A DNA stretch of 5,376 nucleotides from contig JAAFHM010000353.1 of the NCBI GenBank assembly GCA_013298375.1, forward strand, positions 1 through 5,376. The letters are read 5' to 3'. How positions within the stretch are numbered: position 1 is the stretch's first letter; each line of letters opens with the position of its first letter. This document shows, one piece after another, positions 1-5,077 of the stretch. Below the pieces are notes generated by a model. The model worked only from the letters and a program-made list of their open reading frames with translations, was not told the origin of the DNA and ran no database searches. The DNA comes from Ignavibacteria bacterium (lineage in GTDB: Bacteria; Bacteroidota; Ignavibacteria; Kapaibacteriales; UBA4661). Both the position numbers and the translations under genes were made by a program.

Positions 1-229
1 TCGAGAGCGCGGGGTCAATCGTTGCGCCGAGTTTGACTTCTTTGACTTTGTAGTATTCCGGTTTTTGCTTGACGACTTCTTGAGCAGAATTTTTTGCGGC
101 ATCCTTGGAAGCATCTCCACCCTCTTTTGTGCAAGAGCTAAGGAAATATGCGCCCGACAAACCGACACATGCCCACATCATAAGGCAAAAGCTATGCAGC
201 AATACACGACCGAGTTGTTTAGTTTTCAT
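1..229 (-). CDS. Lipoprotein N-terminus, probable c-type cytochrome (partial)
   Basis: Only the first 76 residues are in the window; the gene runs off the left edge. The protein starts MKTKQLGR, followed by a hydrophobic stretch (about residues 9-29) and a lipobox L30-S-S-C33, so it is a predicted lipoprotein lipidated on Cys33. A Lys/Glu/Ala-rich tether (34-56) follows, then PEYYKVKEVKLGATIDPALS. That ending resembles the segment just before the CxxCH haem site in the small lipoprotein cytochromes found beside nosZ in clade II nitrous oxide reductase clusters. The haem motif itself lies outside the window, so the cytochrome call is inference. The ATG is preceded by GGAG with a 7-nt spacer, which supports the start. 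The gene lies 66 bp downstream of the Rrf2 regulator on the same strand and has its own candidate promoter with an overlapping dyad. That it is an expressed lipoprotein is fairly secure; its function is moderate to low confidence. Confidence 0.65.
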   Translation of the reverse strand, partial: MKTKQLGRVLLHSFCLMMWACVGLSGAYFLSSCTKEGGDASKDAAKNSAQEVVKQKPEYYKVKEVKLGATIDPALS

Positions 230-236
230 GGTATTT

Positions 237-240
237 CTCC
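237..240 (-). promoter_or_regulatory. Ribosome binding site of the lipoprotein gene
   Basis: GGAG on the minus strand, 7 nt before the ATG at 229. It is one of the clearest Shine-Dalgarno sequences in a window where several other genes lack one, and it fixes the lipoprotein start. Confidence 0.6.
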
Positions 241-252
241 GTTGTTTATTTT

Positions 253-277
253 AGCGATTAGATAGTATTTTATCGCT
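253..277. promoter_or_regulatory. Dyad over the lipoprotein promoter, possible Rrf2 operator
   Basis: AGCGAT (253-258) and ATCGCT (272-277) are a perfect 6-bp inverted repeat with a 13-bp AT-rich spacer. The dyad spans the candidate -10 element (262-267) and lies between the Rrf2 gene and the lipoprotein gene. Its total span of 25 bp suits a dimeric regulator. Assignment to the neighbouring Rrf2 protein is inference from position. Confidence 0.35.
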
Positions 278-289
278 TATTAGTGTAAA
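262..289 (-). promoter_or_regulatory. Candidate promoter of the lipoprotein gene
   Basis: On the minus strand TTTACA (284-289) is followed after 16 bp by TACTAT (262-267), which gives 5/6 and 4/6 matches to the sigma-70 type consensus. The -10 ends 32 nt before the ATG. If the organism uses the Bacteroidota-type housekeeping sigma factor this consensus may not apply. The call is from pattern only. Confidence 0.35.
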
Positions 290-295
290 AAAAAT

Positions 296-766
296 TTATT
301 CTTCTTGATCATTTGCCTTATCGTTAAAACCAAGTCTTGTCAGCCCCTTACTCACATTTCTTGCTAACGAATCAAGCGTTGCTTTTTCAAACATCGTCTT
401 CAGTCGAACACGTTCGACAGCCCACTGGTGGTGCATGGGGCAGGGTTTCTCATTGCCACATCCCGGGAATTTCAAAATACATTCGCTCACAAACATTTCG
501 CCGCCGTCTATCGCTTCAATCACCTCAAAAATTGCTATTTCACTCGCTTGCCGAGCCAGCGCAACGCCACCTTTAGCGCTGCGCTGCGTTTGCACGATAT
601 TTTTCTCACCAAGCTGCTGAATGACTTTCTTCAAAAACTGGAACGGGATACCAAGCATTTGTGCGATTTCTGCAACAGGGATAAATGCCCTGTCGCTTTG
701 TTGATTGTGTTGCTGCGCTAGATAAATCGCTGCTTGAATGCCGTATATGCAGGCTTTTGAAAACAT
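296..766 (-). CDS. Rrf2-family Fe-S transcriptional regulator
   Basis: This is a 156-residue DNA-binding regulator of the Rrf2 family (IscR, NsrR, RirA and relatives), which bind DNA as dimers and usually sense Fe-S status, nitric oxide, redox state or iron. The N-terminus (MFSKACIYGIQAAIYLA) and the winged helix (about 28-71, with the helix IAQMLGIPFQFLKKVIQQL and the wing SAKGGVAL) are typical. Three cysteines, C96, C103 and C109, form a C-x6-C-x5-C set in the dimerisation region, as expected for a cluster-binding member. IscR has C-x5-C-x5-C, so the spacing differs slightly. The segment CPMHHQWAVERVR following C109 is characteristic of the family. The ATG at 766 has no Shine-Dalgarno sequence but is the first codon of the conserved domain. 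A candidate promoter lies upstream, and the lipoprotein gene 66 bp downstream is the obvious local target. Family assignment is secure; which signal it senses cannot be read from the sequence. Confidence 0.93.
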   Translation of the reverse strand: MFSKACIYGIQAAIYLAQQHNQQSDRAFIPVAEIAQMLGIPFQFLKKVIQQLGEKNIVQTQRSAKGGVALARQASEIAIFEVIEAIDGGEMFVSECILKFPGCGNEKPCPMHHQWAVERVRLKTMFEKATLDSLARNVSKGLTRLGFNDKANDQEE

Positions 767-795
767 TATTTAAGATAAGTTACTCTTTTATATCC

Positions 796-824
796 AAAAT
801 AATACTTTTACTCATTGTGCGCAA
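796..824 (-). promoter_or_regulatory. Candidate promoter of the Rrf2 gene
   Basis: On the minus strand TTGCGC (819-824), a 17-bp spacer and TATTTT (796-801), with the -10 ending 29 nt before the ATG. It lies just beyond the terminator of the upstream unit. It is a weak consensus match, supported mainly by spacing and position. Confidence 0.33.
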
Positions 825-834
825 GAAAAATCGC

Positions 835-858
835 AAAAAAATTGTCGGTAGCAACAAT
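835..858 (-). terminator. Probable intrinsic terminator of the usp-hlyIII unit
   Basis: On the minus strand ATTGTTG pairs with CGACAAT around a CTAC tetraloop (841-858; six Watson-Crick pairs and one G-U), followed directly by six T (835-840) and then GCGATTTTTC. It begins 31 nt after the hlyIII stop codon. The stem is short and AT-rich, so efficiency is uncertain. Confidence 0.5.
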
Positions 859-889
859 ATTTCCCTGTGCAACGCCACACTGCCACGCC

Positions 890-1546
890 TTATTGCAGCA
901 CATAAAAACAAATTGCAATATAGTGGCAGATACTTCCCAAAAGCACAAACACGTGCCATAACGAATGATGAAACGGCAGACGCTCCCACCGATAGAATGC
1001 CGCGCCGATACTATAGACCACTCCCCCGCCGACAAGCCACCATAAACCCGTCATCGGTACGCTTTCCATCATCGGCTTGGCAGCAAGAACCACCAACCAT
1101 CCCATTGCGACGTACATTAGCGTTGAAAAAAGTTCGTATCGCCCCGTAAAAAAGAGCTTCAGGACAATACCAATAGCGGCACACAGCCAAATCGTCACAA
1201 ATAGCGCACTTCCCCAGACCGTTGCCCGAAGGCTCACGAGCAGAAAAGGCGTGTACGTTCCGGCTATCAGCACGAAAATAGCGCAGTGGTCTAGCACTCT
1301 GAGTCGCCGCTTGATGGTTGGGTGGCGAAAGGCGTGGTAGAGCGTTGAGGATGTATAGAGCATGGTGAGGGCAATACCGTAAACTATTGCCGAAACGATG
1401 CACCAGAGATCACCATGAATGATTGCTACAGTGAGCAAAGCGCCGAAACCAAAGACGCTCAGAACAATACCCACGCCATGCGTAAGGGAATTAACGATTT
1501 CCTCTTTATGCGAGGAAATATGTTGTATCGAATGAGAAGGCTGCAT
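890..1546 (-). CDS. Hemolysin III / PAQR-family membrane protein
   Basis: This is a 218-residue integral membrane protein of the HlyIII family (bacterial PAQR branch; seven predicted helices), a usual length. Family hallmarks are present in order: EEIVNSLTHGVG (15-26), SSTLYHAF with S67 and H71, LDHCAIFVLIAGTYTPF with D86 (85-101), and HHSLWHVFVLLGSICHY with an H194-x3-H198 pair (193-209). S67, H71, D86, H194 and H198 match the Zn-binding and catalytic-like site of PAQR proteins, which relates them to the CREST hydrolase-like superfamily. Despite the name, the cellular role of most bacterial members is unclear; roles in membrane homeostasis have been proposed. The ATG at 1546 fits the family N-terminus but lacks a Shine-Dalgarno sequence. 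The gene is 44 bp downstream of usp, with no convincing terminator between them, so the two are probably co-transcribed. Confidence 0.93.
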   Translation of the reverse strand: MQPSHSIQHISSHKEEIVNSLTHGVGIVLSVFGFGALLTVAIIHGDLWCIVSAIVYGIALTMLYTSSTLYHAFRHPTIKRRLRVLDHCAIFVLIAGTYTPFLLVSLRATVWGSALFVTIWLCAAIGIVLKLFFTGRYELFSTLMYVAMGWLVVLAAKPMMESVPMTGLWWLVGGGVVYSIGAAFYRWERLPFHHSLWHVFVLLGSICHYIAICFYVLQ

Positions 1547-1590
1547 TGGTTTTTCTGATTACTGAAAAAATCTGCCGCAAAATTGGCAAT

Positions 1591-2091
1591 TTACCGTGTT
1601 TTGGTCTGGGCTTGGGATTTTTTGTTGGCATCCAAATATTCGGTTGGCGGATGCAACGACAAAACCGGGCAATGCACCGTCCGAATAACACGCTCGGTGG
1701 TGCTGCCCATGAGCAACCGCTCGACACCGTGCCGTCCGTGTGTGCTGATGACCAGCAAATCTATTGCGTGTTCCTCGGCATACGAGACAATGGCGTAGTA
1801 TGGCGTTCCCGTCGCAATTTCTGCTGTAACGTGAAAGCCTTGTTGAGCAAGGGCATCAACTGTTTTTTTCATAGCAGATTCCGCGTGTTGCGAAGAACTG
1901 GTCGCTTCCGATTGAGCAAAATTATATCCCCACTCGTTAAAGGCAACAGGCGGCTCAAGAACATGAAGCAAATAGAGGCTCCCTTGAAGCGGTTTGACGA
2001 GAGATTTTGCGTAATCAAGCGCGTAGTCTGAACACCGCGAAAAATCAATGGGAACAAGGATTTTCGGGTTATTGATAGATAGAGACAACAT
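1591..2091 (-). CDS. Universal stress protein (UspA family)
   Basis: This is a 166-residue single-domain cytoplasmic USP. It begins with the first strand, KILVPIDFSRCSDYALDYA, carrying the conserved Asp16 that contacts adenine in ATP-binding members. The nucleotide signature lies at 116-130, S-T-H-G-R-H-G-VERLLM-G-S. G119, nine residues and G129-S130 match the G-x2-G-x9-G-S/T motif, except that the first Gly is Ser116; this Ser also occurs in other USPs. ERVIRTVHCPVL (133-144) completes the fold. About 16 extra polar residues at the C-terminus (YLDANKKSQAQTKTR) extend past the usual end. The ATG lies at the very end of a 17-bp tandem repeat and has no Shine-Dalgarno sequence. It is followed after 44 bp by hlyIII and preceded by the PAS gene (67 bp). 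USPs are typically induced by starvation, redox or energy stress, which fits the neighbourhood. Confidence 0.93.
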   Translation of the reverse strand: MLSLSINNPKILVPIDFSRCSDYALDYAKSLVKPLQGSLYLLHVLEPPVAFNEWGYNFAQSEATSSSQHAESAMKKTVDALAQQGFHVTAEIATGTPYYAIVSYAEEHAIDLLVISTHGRHGVERLLMGSTTERVIRTVHCPVLSLHPPTEYLDANKKSQAQTKTR

Positions 2092-2127
2092 GGTTTTAGG
2101 GTAAAAATGGTTTTAGGGTAAAAATGG
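2090..2127. repeat. 17-bp tandem duplication at the usp start
   Basis: The unit ATGGTTTTAGGGTAAAA occurs twice in perfect tandem (2090-2106 and 2107-2123), followed by four further bases ATGG. On the coding strand the array is the immediate usp leader, and the last two bases of one copy are the first two bases of the usp start codon. Only that end continues as ATG, so the other copy does not create a second start. Confidence 0.9.
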
Positions 2128-2158
2128 AAAAAACAGTTTCGTAATTTTTCGCCAACGA

Positions 2159-3208
2159 TTATTGAGAATACAAGCGAGTGACAACGACATCAGAGTAAGT
2201 ACTGGTCAAGTGAAAGCTCCGAAATCCAACTTGGGCAAGAAAGCGATCTTTTCGCATGACGAGTCCTTGAAACAGACTTGTATCATGCTTTTTAATCGCA
2301 TACATAAGATTTGCAGCATCCGCATCACTCAAAAGATCCGAAATATCATGCCCCAGAATCTCTCCTTCTTTGTATCCAAGCATATTATCAAGCATCTGAC
2401 TGGTGTCAATAATAATGTGTTTTCTCAGAACGATAATTCCCTCATGTATCCCTTCTGCCGCTCCGCTTTGATTTTCAGAACCCTTATGCTCTGCTCGACA
2501 ATCATTCCTTTTGCATAAAGGATTTTTCACTGGCGACGAGAAAATATAGGCAATGTGCAGATGCCCTTCTCTTGGCTCATGAAGCCATAACGTACAAACG
2601 TCCATAAGTTGTTTTTCGCCCGATGGCATTACAATCATCACGTCGGGGAATGCCAGTGGTCGGCGTGTAGAAAGTGCAAGTTCCCACAGTGTTGGTGTGT
2701 ACCGTTTGCGGCTGCTTAGAACGACCGAAAAAACTTCGCTCAATTTTTTGGATTGAGAATACGACGGCAAACAATGAAAAATACTCTGAGCCTCAGCGTT
2801 ACAGGATTGAATATTGCCTTTTTCATCGGTAATAATAACCGCGCCATCATGAGGGTTTGAGGCTGATAATCCATGATGTACGTGATTGTCGGCATCAAAG
2901 ACGCTTTGCTTATGAAGGCTGCGATTCAGATGTAATTGCGAAGAAGTAATCATGGTTTTGTAGAATGCGGTGAAGAAAATTGTTGTACTTCCCTTCTTTT
3001 CGATGCTCTTCATAACCATTACTGTTATAACCATTTGGACAGCGGTCATTTGCTCGCCCCCAGCCGTATGCCGGAGGTACGCCCCGATTTGTTTTTTATG
3101 AAAAAGCCTTTTATTTAGGACAACACACTCTTTTATATCAAAATAACCATTCCATACATTTCCACCAAGAAAAATCACGATGAGCAGTAATAAAAAAATT
3201 TGCAGCAA
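2159..3208 (-). CDS. Membrane-anchored tandem PAS protein without output domain
   Basis: From the chosen start the protein has 349 residues. It opens with a hydrophobic anchor (LLQIFLLLLIVIFLGGNVW). A linker with a second, weaker hydrophobic patch follows, then two PAS modules. The first spans about residues 122-224 (GAVIITDEKGNIQSCNAEAQ). The second spans about 254-345 (GIIVLRKHIIIDTSQ, then MLGYKEGEILGHDISDLL). A linker with two Cys (CKRNDC) lies between them. The chain ends just after the second PAS, so no kinase, GGDEF, HTH or methyl-accepting domain is visible. It would act as a sensor or scaffold partnering another protein; the ligand is unknown. The frame is open up to a TTG at 3256, but that codon lies at the edge of a hairpin, directly after a stop and without a Shine-Dalgarno sequence. 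I prefer the TTG at 3208, which has GGAAGGA 8 nt upstream; the longer form would add 16 residues. Confidence 0.8.
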   Translation of the reverse strand: MLQIFLLLLIVIFLGGNVWNGYFDIKECVVLNKRLFHKKQIGAYLRHTAGGEQMTAVQMVITVMVMKSIEKKGSTTIFFTAFYKTMITSSQLHLNRSLHKQSVFDADNHVHHGLSASNPHDGAVIITDEKGNIQSCNAEAQSIFHCLPSYSQSKKLSEVFSVVLSSRKRYTPTLWELALSTRRPLAFPDVMIVMPSGEKQLMDVCTLWLHEPREGHLHIAYIFSSPVKNPLCKRNDCRAEHKGSENQSGAAEGIHEGIIVLRKHIIIDTSQMLDNMLGYKEGEILGHDISDLLSDADAANLMYAIKKHDTSLFQGLVMRKDRFLAQVGFRSFHLTSTYSDVVVTRLYSQ

Positions 3209-3216
3209 ACAAACGT

Positions 3217-3223
3217 TCCTTCC
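3217..3223 (-). promoter_or_regulatory. Strong ribosome binding site deciding the PAS-gene start
   Basis: GGAAGGA on the minus strand, 8 nt before the in-frame TTG at 3208. No comparable site precedes the upstream TTG at 3256, so this site favours the shorter protein. Confidence 0.55.
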
Positions 3224-3225
3224 AG

Positions 3226-3268
3226 CCCGCCTGATGATGCGATAGACATCCTTCAATCATCAGGCGGG
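3226..3268. repeat. Perfect 13-bp inverted repeat between the peroxiredoxin and PAS genes
   Basis: CCCGCCTGATGAT (3226-3238) is perfectly complementary to ATCATCAGGCGGG (3256-3268), with a 17-nt loop. It is far more GC-rich than its surroundings. In the minus-strand transcript it begins 16 nt after the peroxiredoxin stop and ends just before the strong ribosome binding site of the PAS gene. Neither strand has a T-run after the stem; instead the minus strand has TTTTTTCTTAT before it. It is therefore not a textbook terminator. It could be an mRNA-stabilising or attenuating hairpin, or a short REP-like element. Confidence 0.85.
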
Positions 3269-3284
3269 ATAAGAAAAAACTGCC

Positions 3285-3749
3285 TCAAACTCGAATACTT
3301 TTGCGCCGCAGTTCCTTAATCATAGAATCAATATGCCCCCGCGCATCAAAGAGGTTCTGATAGACGGCAGCAATCTTCATATTTTCATCCACTAAAAACG
3401 TTACACGCTGCACAAAACCAATGATTGGCGCAAGAACATCGAATTTTTTTGCTGCTATTTTGTCCGTATCGCTCAAAAGGTGAAATGGAAGATTGTATGC
3501 CTCGCGGAAACGAAGATGCGTTGGAATATCATCGGTGCTGATACCGATAACCTCAGCATCTAAGCCCTCCAAAACATCAAAAGCGTCTCGAAATGAACAG
3601 GCTTCCATCGTGCATCCGGCAGAAAAATCTTTGGGATAGAAGTAGATGATTCCGATTTTTCCTTTGAAGTTATTATATAATGAAAAATCACTGCCTGATG
3701 TGGAAGGCAAGGTAAAATCAGGCGCAAGTGAACCGACAGCCAAAGACAT
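3285..3749 (-). CDS. bcp: Thiol peroxidase, Bcp/PrxQ-type peroxiredoxin
   Basis: This 154-residue protein reduces H2O2 and organic hydroperoxides in the cytoplasm using thioredoxin-derived electrons. The start, LAVGSLAPDFTLPSTSG, is the standard AhpC/TSA-Bcp opening. The active site, IIYFYPKDFSAGCTMEACSFRD (34-55), carries peroxidatic Cys46 and, five residues on, Cys51. This CxxxxC arrangement is diagnostic of the Bcp/PrxQ group, where the second Cys is usually resolving. Ser43 stands at the position of the catalytic Thr/Ser, and Arg115 (QRVTFLVDE) matches the conserved active-site Arg. The usual DDTPG is DFSAG here, a mild deviation. The family length is about 150-160, so it is full length. 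The ATG at 3749 has a weak GGAA 7 nt upstream. It lies 67 bp after the DUF427 gene and is followed by the hairpin leader of the PAS gene. No peroxide-regulator operator is evident upstream. Confidence 0.95.
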   Translation of the reverse strand: MSLAVGSLAPDFTLPSTSGSDFSLYNNFKGKIGIIYFYPKDFSAGCTMEACSFRDAFDVLEGLDAEVIGISTDDIPTHLRFREAYNLPFHLLSDTDKIAAKKFDVLAPIIGFVQRVTFLVDENMKIAAVYQNLFDARGHIDSMIKELRRKSIRV

Positions 3750-3816
3750 AGTATATTTCCGTATTAAGTGGTGATAAAAGGACGGTGGTAGAAAATATCA
3801 ATCTCACAAGCACAGC

Positions 3817-4101
3817 CTACTTCTCAACGGTAACTCCTTTCCAAAACGCGATATACCCCTCAATATGCTTTGCCGAAGGCATCGTTTTGGGATAATACCA
3901 CGCCGCGTTGGGGTTTTCCTTGCCCTCTACTTCGAGTGTATAGTAGCTGGCAGTGCCTTTCCATGGGCATTTTGTCTGATGAGAGCTTTCTTTGAAAAAT
4001 TCTTTGTTGATTGCAGAAGGCGGAAAATACACATTGCCTTCTACAAGTTCATACTTGTCGGTTTCAGCGACGACGACACCATTCCACGTTGCTCGTGCCA
4101 T
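3817..4101 (-). CDS. DUF427 family protein
   Basis: This is a small soluble protein of 94 residues, almost entirely one DUF427 domain (PF04248). The characteristic blocks are in order: MARATWNGVVVAETD (1-15), VEGNVYFPPSAINKEFF (20-36), CPWKGTASYYTLEVEGK (45-61), AAWYYPKTM (66-74), and IEGYIAFWKGVTVEK at the end. The biochemical function of the family is not established, and the conserved CPWKG and WYYP segments have no assigned reaction. The frame is open to an ATG at 4155, but the 18 extra residues are not family-like and would overlap the end of ispH. The ATG at 4101 begins exactly where the family begins and has GGA 7 nt upstream, so I use it. It lies 46 bp after ispH and is probably co-transcribed with it. 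Confidence 0.9.
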   Translation of the reverse strand: MARATWNGVVVAETDKYELVEGNVYFPPSAINKEFFKESSHQTKCPWKGTASYYTLEVEGKENPNAAWYYPKTMPSAKHIEGYIAFWKGVTVEK

Positions 4102-4129
4102 GACTTTTTCCAGAAAAATTGAGAGAATG

Positions 4130-4157
4130 TGAATTATGCACGTTGAATTATGCAAGT
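4130..4157. repeat. 14-bp imperfect tandem duplication over the ispH stop codon
   Basis: TGAATTATGCACGT (4130-4143) is followed directly by TGAATTATGCAAGT (4144-4157), 13 of 14 identical. The second copy contains the ispH stop codon, so the coding strand reads GCATAA twice, 14 bases apart. The rest of the duplication lies in the ispH-DUF427 gap. Confidence 0.85.
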
Positions 4158-5077
4158 ATCGTCTGTTTTTCAGCCGAATACTGCTCTTCGACAGCCTTTT
4201 TTAGCTGTTCCATAAGCCATTGTGGGGTGCTTGTTGCTCCGCTAATGCCGATGTTCTCGGCATTCTCGAACCAGTCATCCTGCAATTCGCTAATATCTTC
4301 AAGAAAATAGGTGCGAGGATTGGCAGCCTTTGCGACATTGTATAACACCTTACCATTCGAGGACTCATGCCCCGCGATAAAGAGCATAATATCTTGCGTT
4401 GCGGCAAAAGCGGCAAGTTTATCTTCGCGTCCCGAAACCTGCCCGCAAATCGTATCTTTCGCGTGGAACTCAACGGCGATATTTTGCATCGTGTCAACGA
4501 TAAGTTCTTTCACGCGGGTTTGCAAGGCATCACGCAGGGCATAAAATGTTGGTCTATCCATCGTTGTTTGCGAAAACAAGACTGTTTTGCGCTCCATATT
4601 CACGAAATCCAGGCCTTCTTGAACACTTTTGACGACAATGCACTCGTCATTGCACACGCCCCGAACACCAATCACTTCAGCATGGTCTTTTTTGCCAAAA
4701 ACAACGACTTGATAGCCTTGGTCATAAAATTTGCGGACACGCTCTTGAAGTTTAGTCACAACCGGACACGTCGCATCAATAAGCTCTATACCGAGCTCAA
4801 ACGCCTTGCGGTAGGTCTCTGGCGGTTCACCGTGCGCACGAATCAAGACTCTTGGCGTTGTACCGCTTTGCTTGGCATCACGGGCAAGTTGCTCAAAGTC
4901 GCGCGTGTGAATTGTTCGGAGTCCTTTCTTTTCTAAGCGTTCAATTTCTTTTGGGTTATGGATGATATGCCCCAAAACCGAGACGTTATCATATTCAGCG
5001 AGGTACTGCTCGGCTATCTGTACGGTGCGAACAACCCCCCAGCAAAAACCAGAGTTGGAATCAATAGTTACGGTCAT
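4148..5077 (-). CDS. ispH: 4-hydroxy-3-methylbut-2-enyl diphosphate reductase
   Basis: IspH (LytB) catalyses the last MEP-pathway step, reducing HMBPP to IPP and DMAPP with an oxygen-sensitive 4Fe-4S cluster. The protein is 309 residues, normal for the family. The three cluster cysteines are present: C12 (SNSGFCWGV), C104 (LIDATCPVVTK) and C211 (AKDTICGQVSGRE). So are the substrate and proton-relay residues: H40 (HIIHN), H82 (RAHGE), H132 and E134 (GKKDHAEVIG), T171 (SQTT), S239 and N241 (HESSNGK), and the C-terminal GATSTPQWLME. The third motif is DTICGQVSGRE rather than the proteobacterial NTICDATQNRQ. The C-terminal GATSTP form is one I associate with Bacteroidota/Chlorobiota. The ATG at 5077 has an in-frame TGA 9 nt upstream, so the start is well fixed, although no Shine-Dalgarno sequence is seen. 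A terminator 115 bp upstream separates it from the previous gene, so it should have its own promoter. DUF427 follows after 46 bp. Confidence 0.97.
   Translation of the reverse strand: MTVTIDSNSGFCWGVVRTVQIAEQYLAEYDNVSVLGHIIHNPKEIERLEKKGLRTIHTRDFEQLARDAKQSGTTPRVLIRAHGEPPETYRKAFELGIELIDATCPVVTKLQERVRKFYDQGYQVVVFGKKDHAEVIGVRGVCNDECIVVKSVQEGLDFVNMERKTVLFSQTTMDRPTFYALRDALQTRVKELIVDTMQNIAVEFHAKDTICGQVSGREDKLAAFAATQDIMLFIAGHESSNGKVLYNVAKAANPRTYFLEDISELQDDWFENAENIGISGATSTPQWLMEQLKKAVEEQYSAEKQTILA

Noticed and set aside
771..786. AAGA-N8-TCTT dyad in the rrf2 leader as an NsrR-type operator
   Set aside because: The arms are four bases long in AT-rich DNA and do not extend to the NsrR consensus.
685..1149. 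154-codon plus-strand open frame
   Set aside because: It runs antisense to the end of hlyIII and the rrf2 start, has a low-complexity basic composition, and resembles no family.
1549..1569. TTTTTC/GAAAAA inverted repeat between usp and hlyIII
   Set aside because: It has only six pairs, nearly all A-T, with no following T-run beyond the stem. It is too weak to call a terminator.
1546..2031. 161-codon plus-strand open frame
   Set aside because: It is the antisense shadow of the well-supported usp gene and has no recognisable domain.
2092..2123. CCCTAAA-like units resembling telomeric repeats
   Set aside because: There are only two copies of a 17-bp unit in a bacterial leader; the likeness is chance.
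4102..4155. Longer DUF427 start at 4155
   Set aside because: The 18 extra residues are not part of the family and would overlap the ispH end. The ATG at 4101 matches the family N-terminus.
4367..4936. 189-codon plus-strand open frame
   Set aside because: It lies wholly within ispH on the opposite strand; ispH has all its catalytic residues.
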